DNA from: Benincasa hispida | Lineage: Eukaryota > Streptophyta > Magnoliopsida > Cucurbitales > Cucurbitaceae | Direction of reading: 5' to 3' | Assembly: GCF_009727055.1 (NCBI RefSeq) | Contig: NC_052349.1 | Span: forward strand, 93,377,581-93,441,580 | Length of the DNA: 64,000 nucleotides | Shown here: positions 23,400-33,975 of the stretch, one piece after another | Numbering within the stretch: position 1 is the stretch's first letter | Layout: the number at the start of each line of letters is the position of its first letter | Program-made: the position numbers and the translations under genes | The notes under the pieces: model-generated | Database searches by the model: none | Told to the model about the DNA's origin: nothing | The model's input: only the letters and a program-made list of their open reading frames with translations

Positions 23400-24189
23400 T
23401 GTAGAAAATAATAAGGTATTTAAGTGGTTTTTATTAGGTTTTTGGTGAAATTAAAGGCCTAATGACATTCTGTTAACTATGGACAAAAGACATTTTTGTA
23501 AATATGTCCATCTTGTTCAATTAGGGCTGAAAATCGTGACTCTTTGGGTGAAGAAGAGGTGCAGCCATCTGGAACGAAAAAAAAAAAAAGGTGAGGCCGC
23601 CGGTTTTTCGAGGAAGAAAATAGAGACGGCTTTTTCCGTGGAAGACGAAGTCGGATCTGGTATGTTTGAAGATCAGTGGGTAGCAGACACTTGTTCCCAT
23701 CCGACAAGATCGACAGGTGAGTCGGGTGGTCTCGGTTTCGGCGGGTGTCTGTCGGCGTTCGAGTGTGGGCGTCCACACAGGTGTGTAGTCCGGTTTGGTC
23801 AGGTCCGGTGTTTTTCGTTCGGCAGCTTGTCAGCGAGAGAGAGACGCATGGGTCTGCGCATGGTTCGCCGATCAGAGGCGGTAGTGCATGGTTTTAGGCT
23901 GTTTATTTTGCAGTGGGTTGTTCTCGGTTTCAGAGACGACGTCTTGTGTAGATCTCTCGGTATCAGTGGATATTAGAATTACAGATTGATGATTATTATT
24001 GATTATCTGTAATTGTAAATTCCTTATTGCTCATAATAAAATTAATTCAAGTTGGTTCTCAAAGTGGATGTAGACCAAACTGGTCGAACCATTATATATC
24101 TTGGTGTTCGTTCTTTACTGTTTTTGTTTTATTCTGCTGGTTGTTTGCGTTCTGTTTGGCCATCTAAGTTAGGTTCAAAAGCTCTCACA
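23400..24189 (+). repeat. 3' LTR of the copia element
   Basis: It aligns with 18474-19268. Just before its CTCTCACA end it has about 16-20 extra bases (around 24163-24180) that the 5' LTR lacks. Confidence 0.92.
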
Positions 24190-24582
24190 ACATTAAAGAA
24201 AATGCCAACGATAAACTGTGATCGTCGGCATAGAAGAACTACCAATGAGAATTATACATCATCGGCATTACGCGGATACGCTGACAATGTTTTGAAAGCG
24301 TCAACATTAAAGAATTTCCGAGACCACATTGTTGTGTCGGCAAACATACATTTTTCCAACGCCATATTGCTAGCGTTGACATAGACCAAACTTGATGACT
24401 ACCGTCGGTAGTTCCAACATATGCCAACGCTTCTCTTTTATGCGCTGGCATAAGCTCTTATGACGGGCATACGTCATGGTTCCCACCGACGGTGACCTAG
24501 CGCCGACATAGAATTTTTCGACGAGTATTTGGAGCTAAGCTGACGAGTTTTAGCATCGGCAAAAGGTCTAATTCTTGTAGTG
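24190..24582. mobile_element. CACTA (En/Spm-type) element, 3' end
   Basis: The segment ends AATTCTTGTAGTG at 24582, the reverse complement of the CACTACAAGAATT terminus typical of plant CACTA elements. Subterminal words GCCGACG, CGTCGG, GCCAACG and CATCGGCA are repeated in both orientations. It is continuous with 18421-18473 across the copia insertion. No transposase is recognised. Confidence 0.8.
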
Positions 24583-26367
24583 ATTGAGGAATGCAATCAG
24601 TCCTTCTTAGGGGAAAAAAAATGTTGACAAATCAATACAATAAAGTCTTTCTCAGAAAGAATCAAATTGGCTGCGAATAATATTAAATTTATCCAGATTC
24701 ATAAATAGTATGTGAACCTTGACTTTTGATATTGATGACATCTCCATTGCTAAAATTATGCTTCTGAGAAAAAAATTGCAAGATCTGCTTCTTTGATCTT
24801 GTGTATGTGTGGGCGTCTATTACTACTGGTATACCATATTAATGGAAGATAAAATAGTGTACAAGTGATATTTTACTTTGTTTACCATCAATGATAAACT
24901 ACATGTTAATTTCATCATGAATTTAATTAAACAAGCAACGACAAGAAAAATGGATTCAAATGTCAAATTTCCAGTAAAACAATATTTTGAACAATTTATG
25001 CTTCAAAAACAATAAACAAAAGTTCAACTACTTAAAAACCCTCAATACTTTTGCTATTATCATTTTCCAAAAGAACAAGAAGATGCAATAAATTGATTAT
25101 AGACTAGAGTTTTACTAAATAAATAATAATAATAATAATGTTTAATTTATACTATCTATAAGGGGTTATATGAGAGAAACTTTTGATTTTTTTTTTTTGA
25201 TTTTTTATCTCTTTTAGTTGATGGTCATAAGGTTAATATAAGATAATTTTATATTAAAGTCATCAAATAAACTTTTTTCCCTCTATTTTCTAGCATCACA
25301 CATAAAAGAAAAATATTAAAAAAATTTCCCTATTTTTTGCATCACACGTGAAAAAGAATCCTCTATTTATGACATTCACACTTTAAAAGAATAAAACAGA
25401 CCACATTTGTTCTCGAATTCACAAAAGAAAAAAAAAAAATCATATTTTATCTCTAATAACCTCTTTTACATGTTAAATAAATAAATAAAAACATTTTATC
25501 TCTAATTTACATTAAATAAAATAAAAATAAAAAACACATTTTATCCCTAATATCTACTTCACAAAGAAAAATCTAAAAAAAAACATTTTATCTCTAATAA
25601 TTTTTACTTCACATTGGATTTTTTCCTATAAAAAATCGTATTTTATCAATAAGTCTACTTCACCTTAAATAAAGGAAAAAATCTAAAAAAAAAAACTATC
25701 ATGTTATCTAAAAGAATTGTTATCGTACTTAATTTATCATTAAATCATTATGTAATAATTTGGATTCACGTTTAATTATAATACTTTTTTGAAAAACAGA
25801 ATCTCATATTATTATAATTTATCACCTTAATATAATTTGATTGACACTAAAATCCAATTATGATTTGAAATCTATTTTTTTTTAAATAACTAAATTCAGC
25901 ATCTCATTTTTATTAGATATCTCCCCTCCCTTTTCTTCTTCTTGTTTTTGTTTTTCTCTTTTTTATTAATTTTGTTACGGACTCTCTCCGACTCGTTTCC
26001 ATTAGATATTGATTCTTTCTTTTTTGTTTAACATACACCTTTTTCAAAATTTTAGTTTCGTAAGAATATGATTTAATGTATTTTTATGATTTTATAATTT
26101 TTCTCTTATTCTACCACATATTAAAGAGGATGAAAAAGAAAACGTTGCTTTTGAAGTTCAAGAAATTTCTCAAGATTCAAGTAATTTAGAGGTTGGCAAA
26201 GTGATGAAAAAAGAGTATTTTATCATTTTTTTTTAATGTTTTTGTGGTTTTTTTTTCTCTTTTTAATTTTTGTAAATGCACATCAATGAATTCAGGGGTC
26301 TATAATAATTTCATCATTAATTTTTACATGCTTTTATACTTTTTTTCTTCATTTTAAAATTTGTTAT
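24583..26367. other. AT-rich intergenic DNA
   Basis: It contains the second copy of a dispersed repeat (24827-24925, partner of 15376-15472). At about 25430-25690 there are four to five loose tandem units with CATTTTATCTCTAAT and CTTCAC. No gene is recognised. Confidence 0.55.
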
Positions 26368-27440
26368 TGTTGAAGGAGAAATTTCGGCGAATCATGAGTC
26401 GCCACATCATCAATGAAAGCCCGAGCCTATTGGAAAAATTATAAGTTGGATTGGGCCGAGTAATTAAGGTCGCTAGGGCCCAACCCAATTCAAACCCGTG
26501 GTGAAATTTTGAGCTAAATTAAAGATTAAGCTCGAGCCCAGTATTTCGGCCCAACAACAAATGGGTCCAAGCCCAATTTTAGCTCAAACCCAATTTTGGC
26601 CCAGTAAAGTAATTAGGCTCAAGCCCATGTAAGGCCTATGAGAAACCTCTATAAATAGAGACATTATCTCTTCATTTGGTGGAGGTTGGAAGAATTGAAG
26701 GGAAAAGCTCTCTGAAGATCTAAAGTCTGAAGCTCCAAGGATCTGAAGAACATAACTCCTCAAAAGCTTTGAAGATCAGAAGACACTAAAGCTCTGAAGA
26801 TCAGAAGACATATCAAAGTTCTGAAGACCGAAGTCCTTTGAAGATGCAAACAATCTGACCATGCTTGAAGACTGAAGTCTTTTGAAGATACAAACATTCT
26901 TCCAAGACTCGAAGCTCAAGAACATTCACATGCCCCACTTCTATACATCAAGCGTACACATTTAACCAAGAGAGAATAAGAAAATCAAGTACTAGAGATT
27001 GAACCACATCGCATCAAATCAACATCAACTTCAACACCAACTCAAGTTCAACTCCACGAAACAAGTTTCTCCAGAAGCGAACACTAATCCTCAAAGAGGA
27101 TCAACAAGCCCAAAGGCCGATCATCTAAGAAAATCAACAAGTCCAAAGACCGATCCTTCAAGAAAATCAACAAGCCTAAAGGTCAATCATCCAAGAAGAT
27201 CATCAAGCCCAAAGGCCGATCATCCAAGAAGATCAACAAGCCCAAAGGCCGATCACCCAAGAAGATCAACAAGTCCAAAGGCCGATCGTTCAAGAAGATC
27301 AACTAGCTTAAAGTTTATAGTTTATTTTGAAAGCATCAAGATATTGTGTATTAGAGATTGTATTCACTTTCCACAAAATTAATATAAATACAAAGTTTAA
27401 GTTCCACGAAATAAATTTCTCCTGAAATCTCCTGCGAACA
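26368..27440 (+). repeat. 5' LTR of the gypsy-type element (1073 bp)
   Basis: It contains several GGCCCA words and a CTATAAATAGAG TATA box near 26650. A region rich in GAAGATCAGAAG words follows, and a seven-unit 33-bp minisatellite lies at about 27094-27310. Confidence 0.92.
27094..27310 (+). repeat. 33-bp minisatellite inside the 5' LTR, about 7 units
   Basis: Units such as AGATCAACAAGCCCAAAGGC plus CGATCATCCAAGA repeat every 33 bases. The same array has about 12 units in the 3' LTR. Because 33 is a multiple of three, a frame stays open through it (an STSPKADHPRR-like 11-residue repeat), but it has no ATG. Confidence 0.9.
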
Positions 27441-27443
27441 AAT

Positions 27444-27462
27444 TGGCACGCCTAGTGGGACC
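27444..27462 (+). other. Primer-binding site of the gypsy-type element
   Basis: TGGCACGCCTAGTGGGACC starts three bases after the 5' LTR. TGG pairs with a tRNA CCA end. I do not assign the tRNA species. Confidence 0.7.
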
Positions 27463-27510
27463 TTTCTACCTCTCATCTCTCTCTCGTCATCCAAGTCCAT
27501 AAACCTACAA

Positions 27511-29877
27511 ATGGCACCAAAGAAAGTTGTATCCAAAGCTACCGTTGCAAGCGATACTTACATAAGCTCTGTCATCACGAAAAAAACTAATGGGATCTAC
27601 TAAGGCGGGATCGTTATTAGAGAAAATTCCTTGTTCGATGGCTACGTTTCTACTACTGATCCATCAGATAAAGAATCGTATTTTGATGTAGTATCTGTAA
27701 TGGTGACTGATGTAACGGCTGAGTTAGCCATGGCAAAGATGGAAAGGAAGATAAATTTCCTAACGAAAGCTGTTGAAGAGCGAGATCATGAAATCGCTAC
27801 TTTAAGAGATCAAATACAGACTCGAGAAATTGCTGAGTCGAGTCAATCTCCAACTACACAAGCCAATGACAAAGGAAGGACTATCTTGCAGGAAGACTAG
27901 CAGCAACAATCTACTTCTATTGCCACCCTGTCAATTCAACAGCTGCAGAATATGATTACAAACTCCGTACGGGTTCACTACGGAAGACCATCACAGTCCT
28001 CCTTTATCTACTCCAAGTCGTACATCAAGAGAATCGACAACCTAAGAATGCTGGCTGGGTATCAACCTCCAAAGTTCCAGCAGTTCGATAGAAAGGGCAA
28101 TCCAAAGCAATATGTTGCACACTTCATTGAAATATGCGAAAATGTAGGAACCAAAGAAGACCAGCTAGTCAAGCAATTCATCCGTACCTTGAAAGGAAAG
28201 CAGTACCTTGAAAGGAAATGCTTTCAATTAGTATACCGATTTGGAGCCAGAAGTGATTGATAGTTGGGAACAGCTAGAAAGAGAGTTCCTGAACCGCTTC
28301 TACAGTACAAGGCGCACTGTTAGCATGATCGAGTTGACGAACACCAAACAGTGGAAGGGAGAGACAGTCATCGATTACATCAACCGATGGAGAGCATTGA
28401 GTTTGGATTGCAAAGATAGACTCACTGAATTATCTGCAGTGGAGATGTGCACTCAAGGCATGCATTGGAAGCTTCTATACATCCTACAAGGGATAAAACC
28501 TCGTACATTTGAGGAGTTGGCAACATGCGCTCATGATATGAAGCTGAGCATCGTCAATAGGGGAACTAAATATTTTATAGTCCCGGAAGGGAGAAAATAC
28601 AAGAATGAATCCAAGGGCACTGAAAAGTTCGTGGATAGTGTCACAAAAGAATCTGTGGTCATTCATGTGACTCGCAGAAATTTTCCTCCAAAGAAAAACA
28701 AATAGAATTTGAAAGAAGGCACAATGAGGGCGAGAAGTGTCATCCAATTCTTAAAGAAAGACAAGAGAAGATTTATCCATTCCCTGACTCTGATGTGGTA
28801 GATATGTTGGAGTAATTGCTAGAGAAGCAACTTATTCAGTTTCTGGAATGCAAGCGGCCGGAACAAGCAGGAAAAGTAGATGATCTTAACTACTGCAAGT
28901 ATCATCGGGTCATTAGTCACCCAGTTGAAAGGTGCTTCGTGCTGAAGGAACGCATTCTGAATTTGGCTCATGAAAAGAAGATTGAGCTAGATTTGGATGA
29001 AGTAGCTTAGATAAATCATGCTACAGTAGCGACGACTTCAAGTGTTCCAACACTGTCTGTGTCTCATGCCCAAAGACAAAGCCTGATCCAGTTCGGAGTC
29101 TTTGAGCTTATAGTTGTTTGGTTCCAGCAAGAGATTCAAACAACAAATTCTAAAAAGAAAGATGAGCTCGTTGAAGATGACAACGAAGGGTGGATAGTTA
29201 CGACTCGTCGAAAAGAAGACAACCAAACTCCACCCAAAAAGAGTCGTGTTCCTATCAAAACTATAGAAGAAGGAACAAAACTCATAAAAAGAAAGGCAAA
29301 AAGATGACATGGTATCAGAAGTTTTCTCAATAATCATCCAGAAAAAGTATCAGAAGTTATTACATGTCACACTGTCGGCATAGTGGAAGTCGACAACATT
29401 CATATGACTGTTAAAGAAATCAATGACCTAGAAGAAATGAAGAAAAGAACTTCTGTCTTCGATCTTATTAAGCCTTCAAGTGCTCGATTTTCAGTCTTTC
29501 AAAGATTGAGTATGGCCACGGTAGAAGAAGTAGACCAACGTCCAACGACTACTTCTGCTCGAACTTCAGCCTTCAAAAGGCTAAGTATATCCACATCAAA
29601 GAAAGATCAACCTTCAGCATCTGCTTTTGATTGTCTCAATACAAAAAGAGATCAACGTAAAGGAAGGATGAAAATCTTGAAGCCAATGTCCTTCCATCAA
29701 GAAAACAACGACGAAAAGATTCACAGTTGTGTTTCTTCACGCATGAAGAGGAAATTTTCTGTTGACATAAGTATAGAAGGTTTCTTGATAGTGAAGCCAA
29801 AACTCATCATATTGACGAATCCTACAAATGAAGAGGATGATCAAAACCATGATGAAATAAGAGCTTCTGAAGTTTAA
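27511..29877 (+). pseudogene. gag: Gypsy-type gag, broken
   Basis: It starts at ATG 27511 (MAPKKVVSKATVAS), 49 bases after the primer-binding site. An in-frame TAA at 27601 and TAG at 27898 interrupt the N-terminal part, which includes a coiled-coil-like segment (MERKINFLTKAVEERDHEI). The retrotransposon gag core lies at about 28030-28560 (PKQYVAHFIEICEN, WEQLEREFLNRFYSTRR, YINRWRALS). It is shifted by a 19-base duplication near 28190-28225, and a one-base shift lies near 28690. A CX2HX4HX4C motif is seen at about 28893 (CKYHRVISHPVERC). Downstream, 29383-29877 has repeated F-x-R-L-S units (SVFQRLSMAT, SAFKRLSIST). The frame ends before any polymerase domain. Confidence 0.85.
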
Positions 29878-29977
29878 ATGAAGAAGCTCCTTATCGCAAG
29901 AGCCTAAATTGCATGGTGCTCCTAGCCCGCATGAGCTTAAAAAGTGAATGGCCCAAAAAAAAAAAAAATCTCTTCAT

Positions 29978-30243
29978 TGAACTACGTTATGACTTGATCC
30001 CTGTCATTATAAAAGGTACGTAGGCAACTTAGAGAAATTTACGTTCAGTCGCGCGNCAAAAAAAAAAAAAAAAAATTCTTTTTGAACTATATTATGACTT
30101 GATCCCTATCATTATGAAGGGTATGTAGGCAGCTTGAAAAAAACTTCAAGTTCAGTCCAGTTAAAAAAAAACTTGAACTACGTCATGATTTGATCCCTTT
30201 CTTTAAATGTACGAAGGGAACTTAAAGAAATTTAAGTTTAGTC
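29978..30243 (+). repeat. Three diverged tandem units of about 72 bp separated by poly-A
   Basis: Each unit has GAACTACGTTATGACTTGAT-like and GTAGGCAACTTAGAGAAATT-like blocks and ends in a TTCAGTC-like word. The units start near 29978, 30084 and 30175. A single N is present at 30055. Confidence 0.75.
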
Positions 30244-30429
30244 CATCAGAAAAGGTACCACAACCACCTAAGTATGATACTACAAAATTGATGTTGATCA
30301 TCCCCGTTAAAAAATGACACTTCAGATTGAAGATGTTCATCCCTATTGGGGGCAACACAATGGATTGAAGATGTTCATCCCTCATAAGGAACCAGCACAG
30401 TAAATAAAAGGCACACATTTAGAATGTGC

Positions 30430-30914
30430 TTCGCTTCCTCTTTAAAATCAAACTTAGATGCTCCTCCATCTTCAAGTTCAGAGGCTTCGTCGATGCTCTT
30501 TAATCTTCAAGTTTAGAGGCTTCATCACTGCTTCATCTTCATGTTCAAGTCTGAAGGTTTTGCAATGCCATCTTCATGCTCAAACTCGCGAAGTCGAGTT
30601 CAATGTGAAGATTCATCGATGCTTCGTCAAACTCAAATGCGGAGGATTTTCCGATGCTTTGTCAAACTCAAACGCAAAGGTCTCGTCGATGCTTCTCCAT
30701 CTTCAAGTTCAGAGACTCCATCGAAGTTGTTCCATCTTCAAGTTCAAGATTGGCGTGCATGGCCCTACTTCCATCTTTAAGTTCAAGGTCGGTGTGCATG
30801 GCTTCGCTCCATCTTCAAGTTCAAGGTCGGTGGCATGACTCCGCTTCATCTTCAAGCTCAAAGGCGGTGTGCATGGCTCCTCTTAATCTTCAAGTTCATG
30901 GTCGGTGTGCATTG
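30430..30914 (+). repeat. CATCTTCAAGTTCA short-unit array
   Basis: About 20 irregular units of 25-35 bases share the core CATCTTCAAGTTCA, often followed by GGCGTGCATGGC-like words. Several overlapping open frames result and are not genes. The array is broken at 30919 by a solo LTR. Confidence 0.75.
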
Positions 30915-30919
30915 CTCGA

Positions 30920-32571
30920 TGATGCGTTATTTTATTAAGTGAAAATATGGATGATATGCGTTGAAGGATTGCGTTGTGCACTCAAGTTTCCCCAGCGGAA
31001 TTCAAGTGTAAATTCCTCTGAGTTTCCTGGTAAGTCTAGGGTCGAACACAGGGACTTGTGAGAATAGTTGCATTGGTAATGTCTATGAAAACTTTGTGGT
31101 AACCAAGTAAATAAATAAAGTGTGGATGTGTTGTTGTGTTGATGAAAAAGAAGTAAATAAAGGCGGCGGATTTGAAAAAGATAGTTGCGTTGATAGATGC
31201 AATGAGTATGCGATGAACGGGTTGAGAAGATCTTTAGCTATCGTTACTAAGGAATGCGTCAAGATCATGTTATAACCATGCACAACAAGTCTTTTGCCAA
31301 TGTTAATGCGATGCTTCTAAGTCTAAGATGCATGTATTGAATGCAAAATGTCCACAGAGCTTATCCCTAAGTCTCTACTCTTGTCCTATGCGTTGATGCA
31401 AAATGCATGAAAGCAAGATGACCACATACAATCATATCTTATTGCTAAGATGCATGCGATGCATTAATAACAAATAGTACTCATTCCTAAGGGCCTATCT
31501 CTCCTTTATGCGTTCTAATCTGGTTCTTCCAAACCTAGATTCTGACTTGACCTTCCCAAGTCTAGATCCTGTCTTTAGACTATCCTCCCGAGTATCTTTA
31601 ATAGACGAATGAAACATACATAAACAAGATAATCGTGAAGATTCCCTCGTTATGCTAGCTAACTACTTCTCAACCTATTCAATTAATTTAGCTACCCATG
31701 CATAAATAATAGAGAGTGAATAGATATAGAGAAAGACATTCCATTCTTATGACTGAGTTGAGTACAAAATGACAATGGAAAGTAAAGGTAGAGAGCCTGG
31801 TAGCAATTCTTTGCTGACCGAGGCTTTTTACACTGAATCTCTATTCTGATCTACAAATGTTCTCGCTTTCGCAGGCGTTGGCCCTCTTTATCTTGGAGCT
31901 TCTAGTGCTTTCCCAAGCTTATCGGAACGATCTACCGACACACCTTCTTCCTCGCGTCTGCCTTAAAATGAAAGAAAACTATGGAAAGAGGCGTGAACTT
32001 GTAAAGTGATGAAGTAATCGACTACTTAACCCCTTCTATGAAGAATGCACTTGGTTTTTATAGAGTTTCCATGGTGAAAGGCGGCTTCTCTCTCCCGGTT
32101 GTACAGATGAGGCAGCTTTAATTTCTGACTGATGCGCCGGATAATTGTCACCGATAAAGCTAAATATACTTCGTGACCGTTATCGGCTGTCAACTTAATT
32201 TGGATCTGACTGCCGTCAGCTTTCTATCCCATCGCTCTTAATTATCCTTTCACTTGGATGTGCTCACCATGTTGCACTGACCAAGTTGCGGTGATTCTTC
32301 TTGGGCGAATGTTTGCAAGCACGATCAAAGCAAAATCTTGCGGTGAAGTTTCGCTCGACCAATGTATTCCTATGATCGTAATCTTTGCATTGCATTAACG
32401 CATATTCTGCACAAAAATGTAAAGATCAACGGCTCTAATGCATTGGAAGCATGCGACCGCAATATTATAAAATTTATGCTTAATAGACGCAATTTAACAT
32501 ATTTCATCAACACAATCCAACATTGTTTAAGAACTTAGTACTATGATAACGTGCATTTCTGCCCGTTATCA
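30920..32571 (-). mobile_element. Solo LTR (1652 bp) nested in the gypsy-type element
   Basis: It runs TGATGCGTTA...CGTTATCA, with the same CTCGA on both sides (30915-30919 and 32572-32576). No primer-binding site or coding sequence lies inside. The block containing GGTCGAACACAGGGACTTG (about 31040) is in the complement of the order usually found near the 3' end of gypsy LTRs, so the element reads on the minus strand. That strand starts TGATAACGGGCAGAAATGCA with a terminal palindrome. Short open frames within are not genes. Confidence 0.88.
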
Positions 32572-33000
32572 CTCGACTCCATCTTCAGTGACTTGGTCTA
32601 CAAAATCATGACACAGTTTCGCTTCATCTCCAAAGTCTGGCGTGGTTCGCTTCATCTTCAAACTGATGATGCGGCTTCACTTCATCTTTAAACTAATGGC
32701 GCGATTTCGCTTCATCTCCAAAGTCGTGGTGCGGTTTCGTTTCCTCTCCAAATTGTTGGCGCGACTTCGCTTCATCTCCAAAGTCGTGGTATGGCTTCGT
32801 TTCATCTCTGAACTGATGGCGCGGTTTCAATTCATCTCCAAACTGATGACGCGACTTCACTCAATCTTCAAAGTCGTGGTGCGGTTTCGTTTGCTCTCTA
32901 AAATATTGGTACAACTTCACCCCTTCTCCAAAATTGGCGTAGCTTCGCTTCCTCTCCAAAATGTGGGTGTGGTTCCACCTCATATGCGAGATCAAGTTTG
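32572..33000 (+). repeat. CTTCATCTCCAAA short-unit array
   Basis: About 12 units of roughly 30 bases share TTCATCTCCAAAGTCGTGG and TGCGGTTTCG words. It is the continuation of the array interrupted by the solo LTR. Open frames through it (32642-33010) are artefacts of the repeat length. Confidence 0.8.
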
Positions 33001-33219
33001 GTTTGCCTAAGCTCTGCCTCATATGCAAGGACGACTCTGGTCCATCCAGCTCCACCTCATATGCGAGGACAACTCTGGTTCGTCCAGCTTTGCCTTGTAC
33101 GCGAGATCGACTCTAGCCAACTTAACTCCGGTCAAAAGCTTGATAGCACATTCTTCTCATCTTCAAGGTTTGATGGCATATCTGCCTCATCTTCAATACT
33201 CGATGGCATAACATAACGA

Positions 33220-33625
33220 GGTAGACCTTATCGGGATGCTCCCTAGGGTGAAAGCATGGAGAGTTGTAAGCCTTTGTAAGGGCCCCTCCTATGACGATCA
33301 GGATATGCGAACGGTGCTACAAGGTAGACCTTATTGGGATGCTCCCTAGGGTGAAAGCATGAGAGAGTTGTAAGCCTTGCAGGGCCCTTCCCATGATGAT
33401 CAGGATATGCGAACAGTGCTACAAGGTAGACCTTATCGGGATGCTCTCTAGGGTGAAAGCATGGGAGAGTTGTAAGCCTTGCAAGGCCCCTCTCATAACG
33501 AGGAGGATATACGAACGGTGTTACAAGGTAGACCTTATCGGGATCCTCCATAGGGTGAAAGCATGAGAGAGTTGTAAGCCTTGCAGGGAGACCTTTGAAT
33601 CCTCCCTAGGGTGATCGAATGGGAG
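33220..33625 (+). repeat. Tandem array, about four units of about 102 bp
   Basis: Units starting near 33220, 33323, 33424 and 33523 carry GGTAGACCTTATCGGGATGC, CTAGGGTGAAAGCATG and GAGAGTTGTAAGCCTT. A partial fifth unit follows. They are non-coding. Confidence 0.85.
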
Positions 33626-33770
33626 ATTTGTAAGCCTTTGCGGGGCCCCTGGTCACCTTTGTGGGGTCCCTCCTATGACGATCAGGATGCACAAGTACGA
33701 GAGGCGATATAATAGTTCCAGGGCCATCCCTTTGTATACCAAGGAGACGGTCATGTATCGAGGAATTGCT

Positions 33771-33975
33771 GGAAAAAAAAAATAAATAAAACATCACCTC
33801 CTACAAAAAAAAAAAATAAAAAGAAAAAAAAGAAGAAGAAAAAGAAACAAAACAAAAAAAGAAAAAGAAAAATAAAAGGGAAAATAAAAAAACATGTGAA
33901 AAAAAGAAAATAAAAGAAAAAAATGAAAAAAAAAAGAAAAAAAGTACAAGAGAAGAAGAAAAAAAGGGAAATTTT
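33771..33975 (+). repeat. A-rich low-complexity tract
   Basis: About 200 bases almost wholly of A and G on the + strand, mostly AAAAAG/AAGAAA words. It lies inside the pol-less interior of the gypsy-type element. The minus-strand frame 33794-34012 is a poly-Phe artefact. Confidence 0.85.

Larger units (their letters stand above)
18474..24189 (+). mobile_element. Full-length Ty1/copia retrotransposon, 5.7 kb, decayed
   Basis: LTRs at 18474-19268 and 23400-24189 start TGTAGAAAATAA and end CTCTCACA. ACATT flanks both ends (18469-18473 and 24190-24194), a perfect 5-bp target duplication. The primer-binding site TGGTATCAGAGCTC follows the 5' LTR by two bases, and a GAAGGAGATT purine tract precedes the 3' LTR. 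The domain order gag-protease-integrase-RT-RNase H is the copia order. It inserted into a CACTA remnant. Confidence 0.95.

Noticed and set aside
27094..27310. Possible CRISPR-like array (33-bp repeats)
   Set aside because: Units are directly adjacent with no unique spacers, sit inside a plant LTR and occur in both LTRs. It is a minisatellite.
26999..27382. 127-codon open frame with an 11-residue STSPKADHPRR-like repeat in the 5' LTR (and its partner at 35854-36343)
   Set aside because: The first codon is TTG, with no in-frame ATG upstream, and the open frame follows automatically from a 33-bp repeat unit without stops. Treated as minisatellite, not a gene.
30458..30938. Overlapping open frames over the CATCTTCAAGTTCA array
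   Set aside because: Three frames are open at once because the units lack stops. The same holds for 32642-33010 and 32998-33216.
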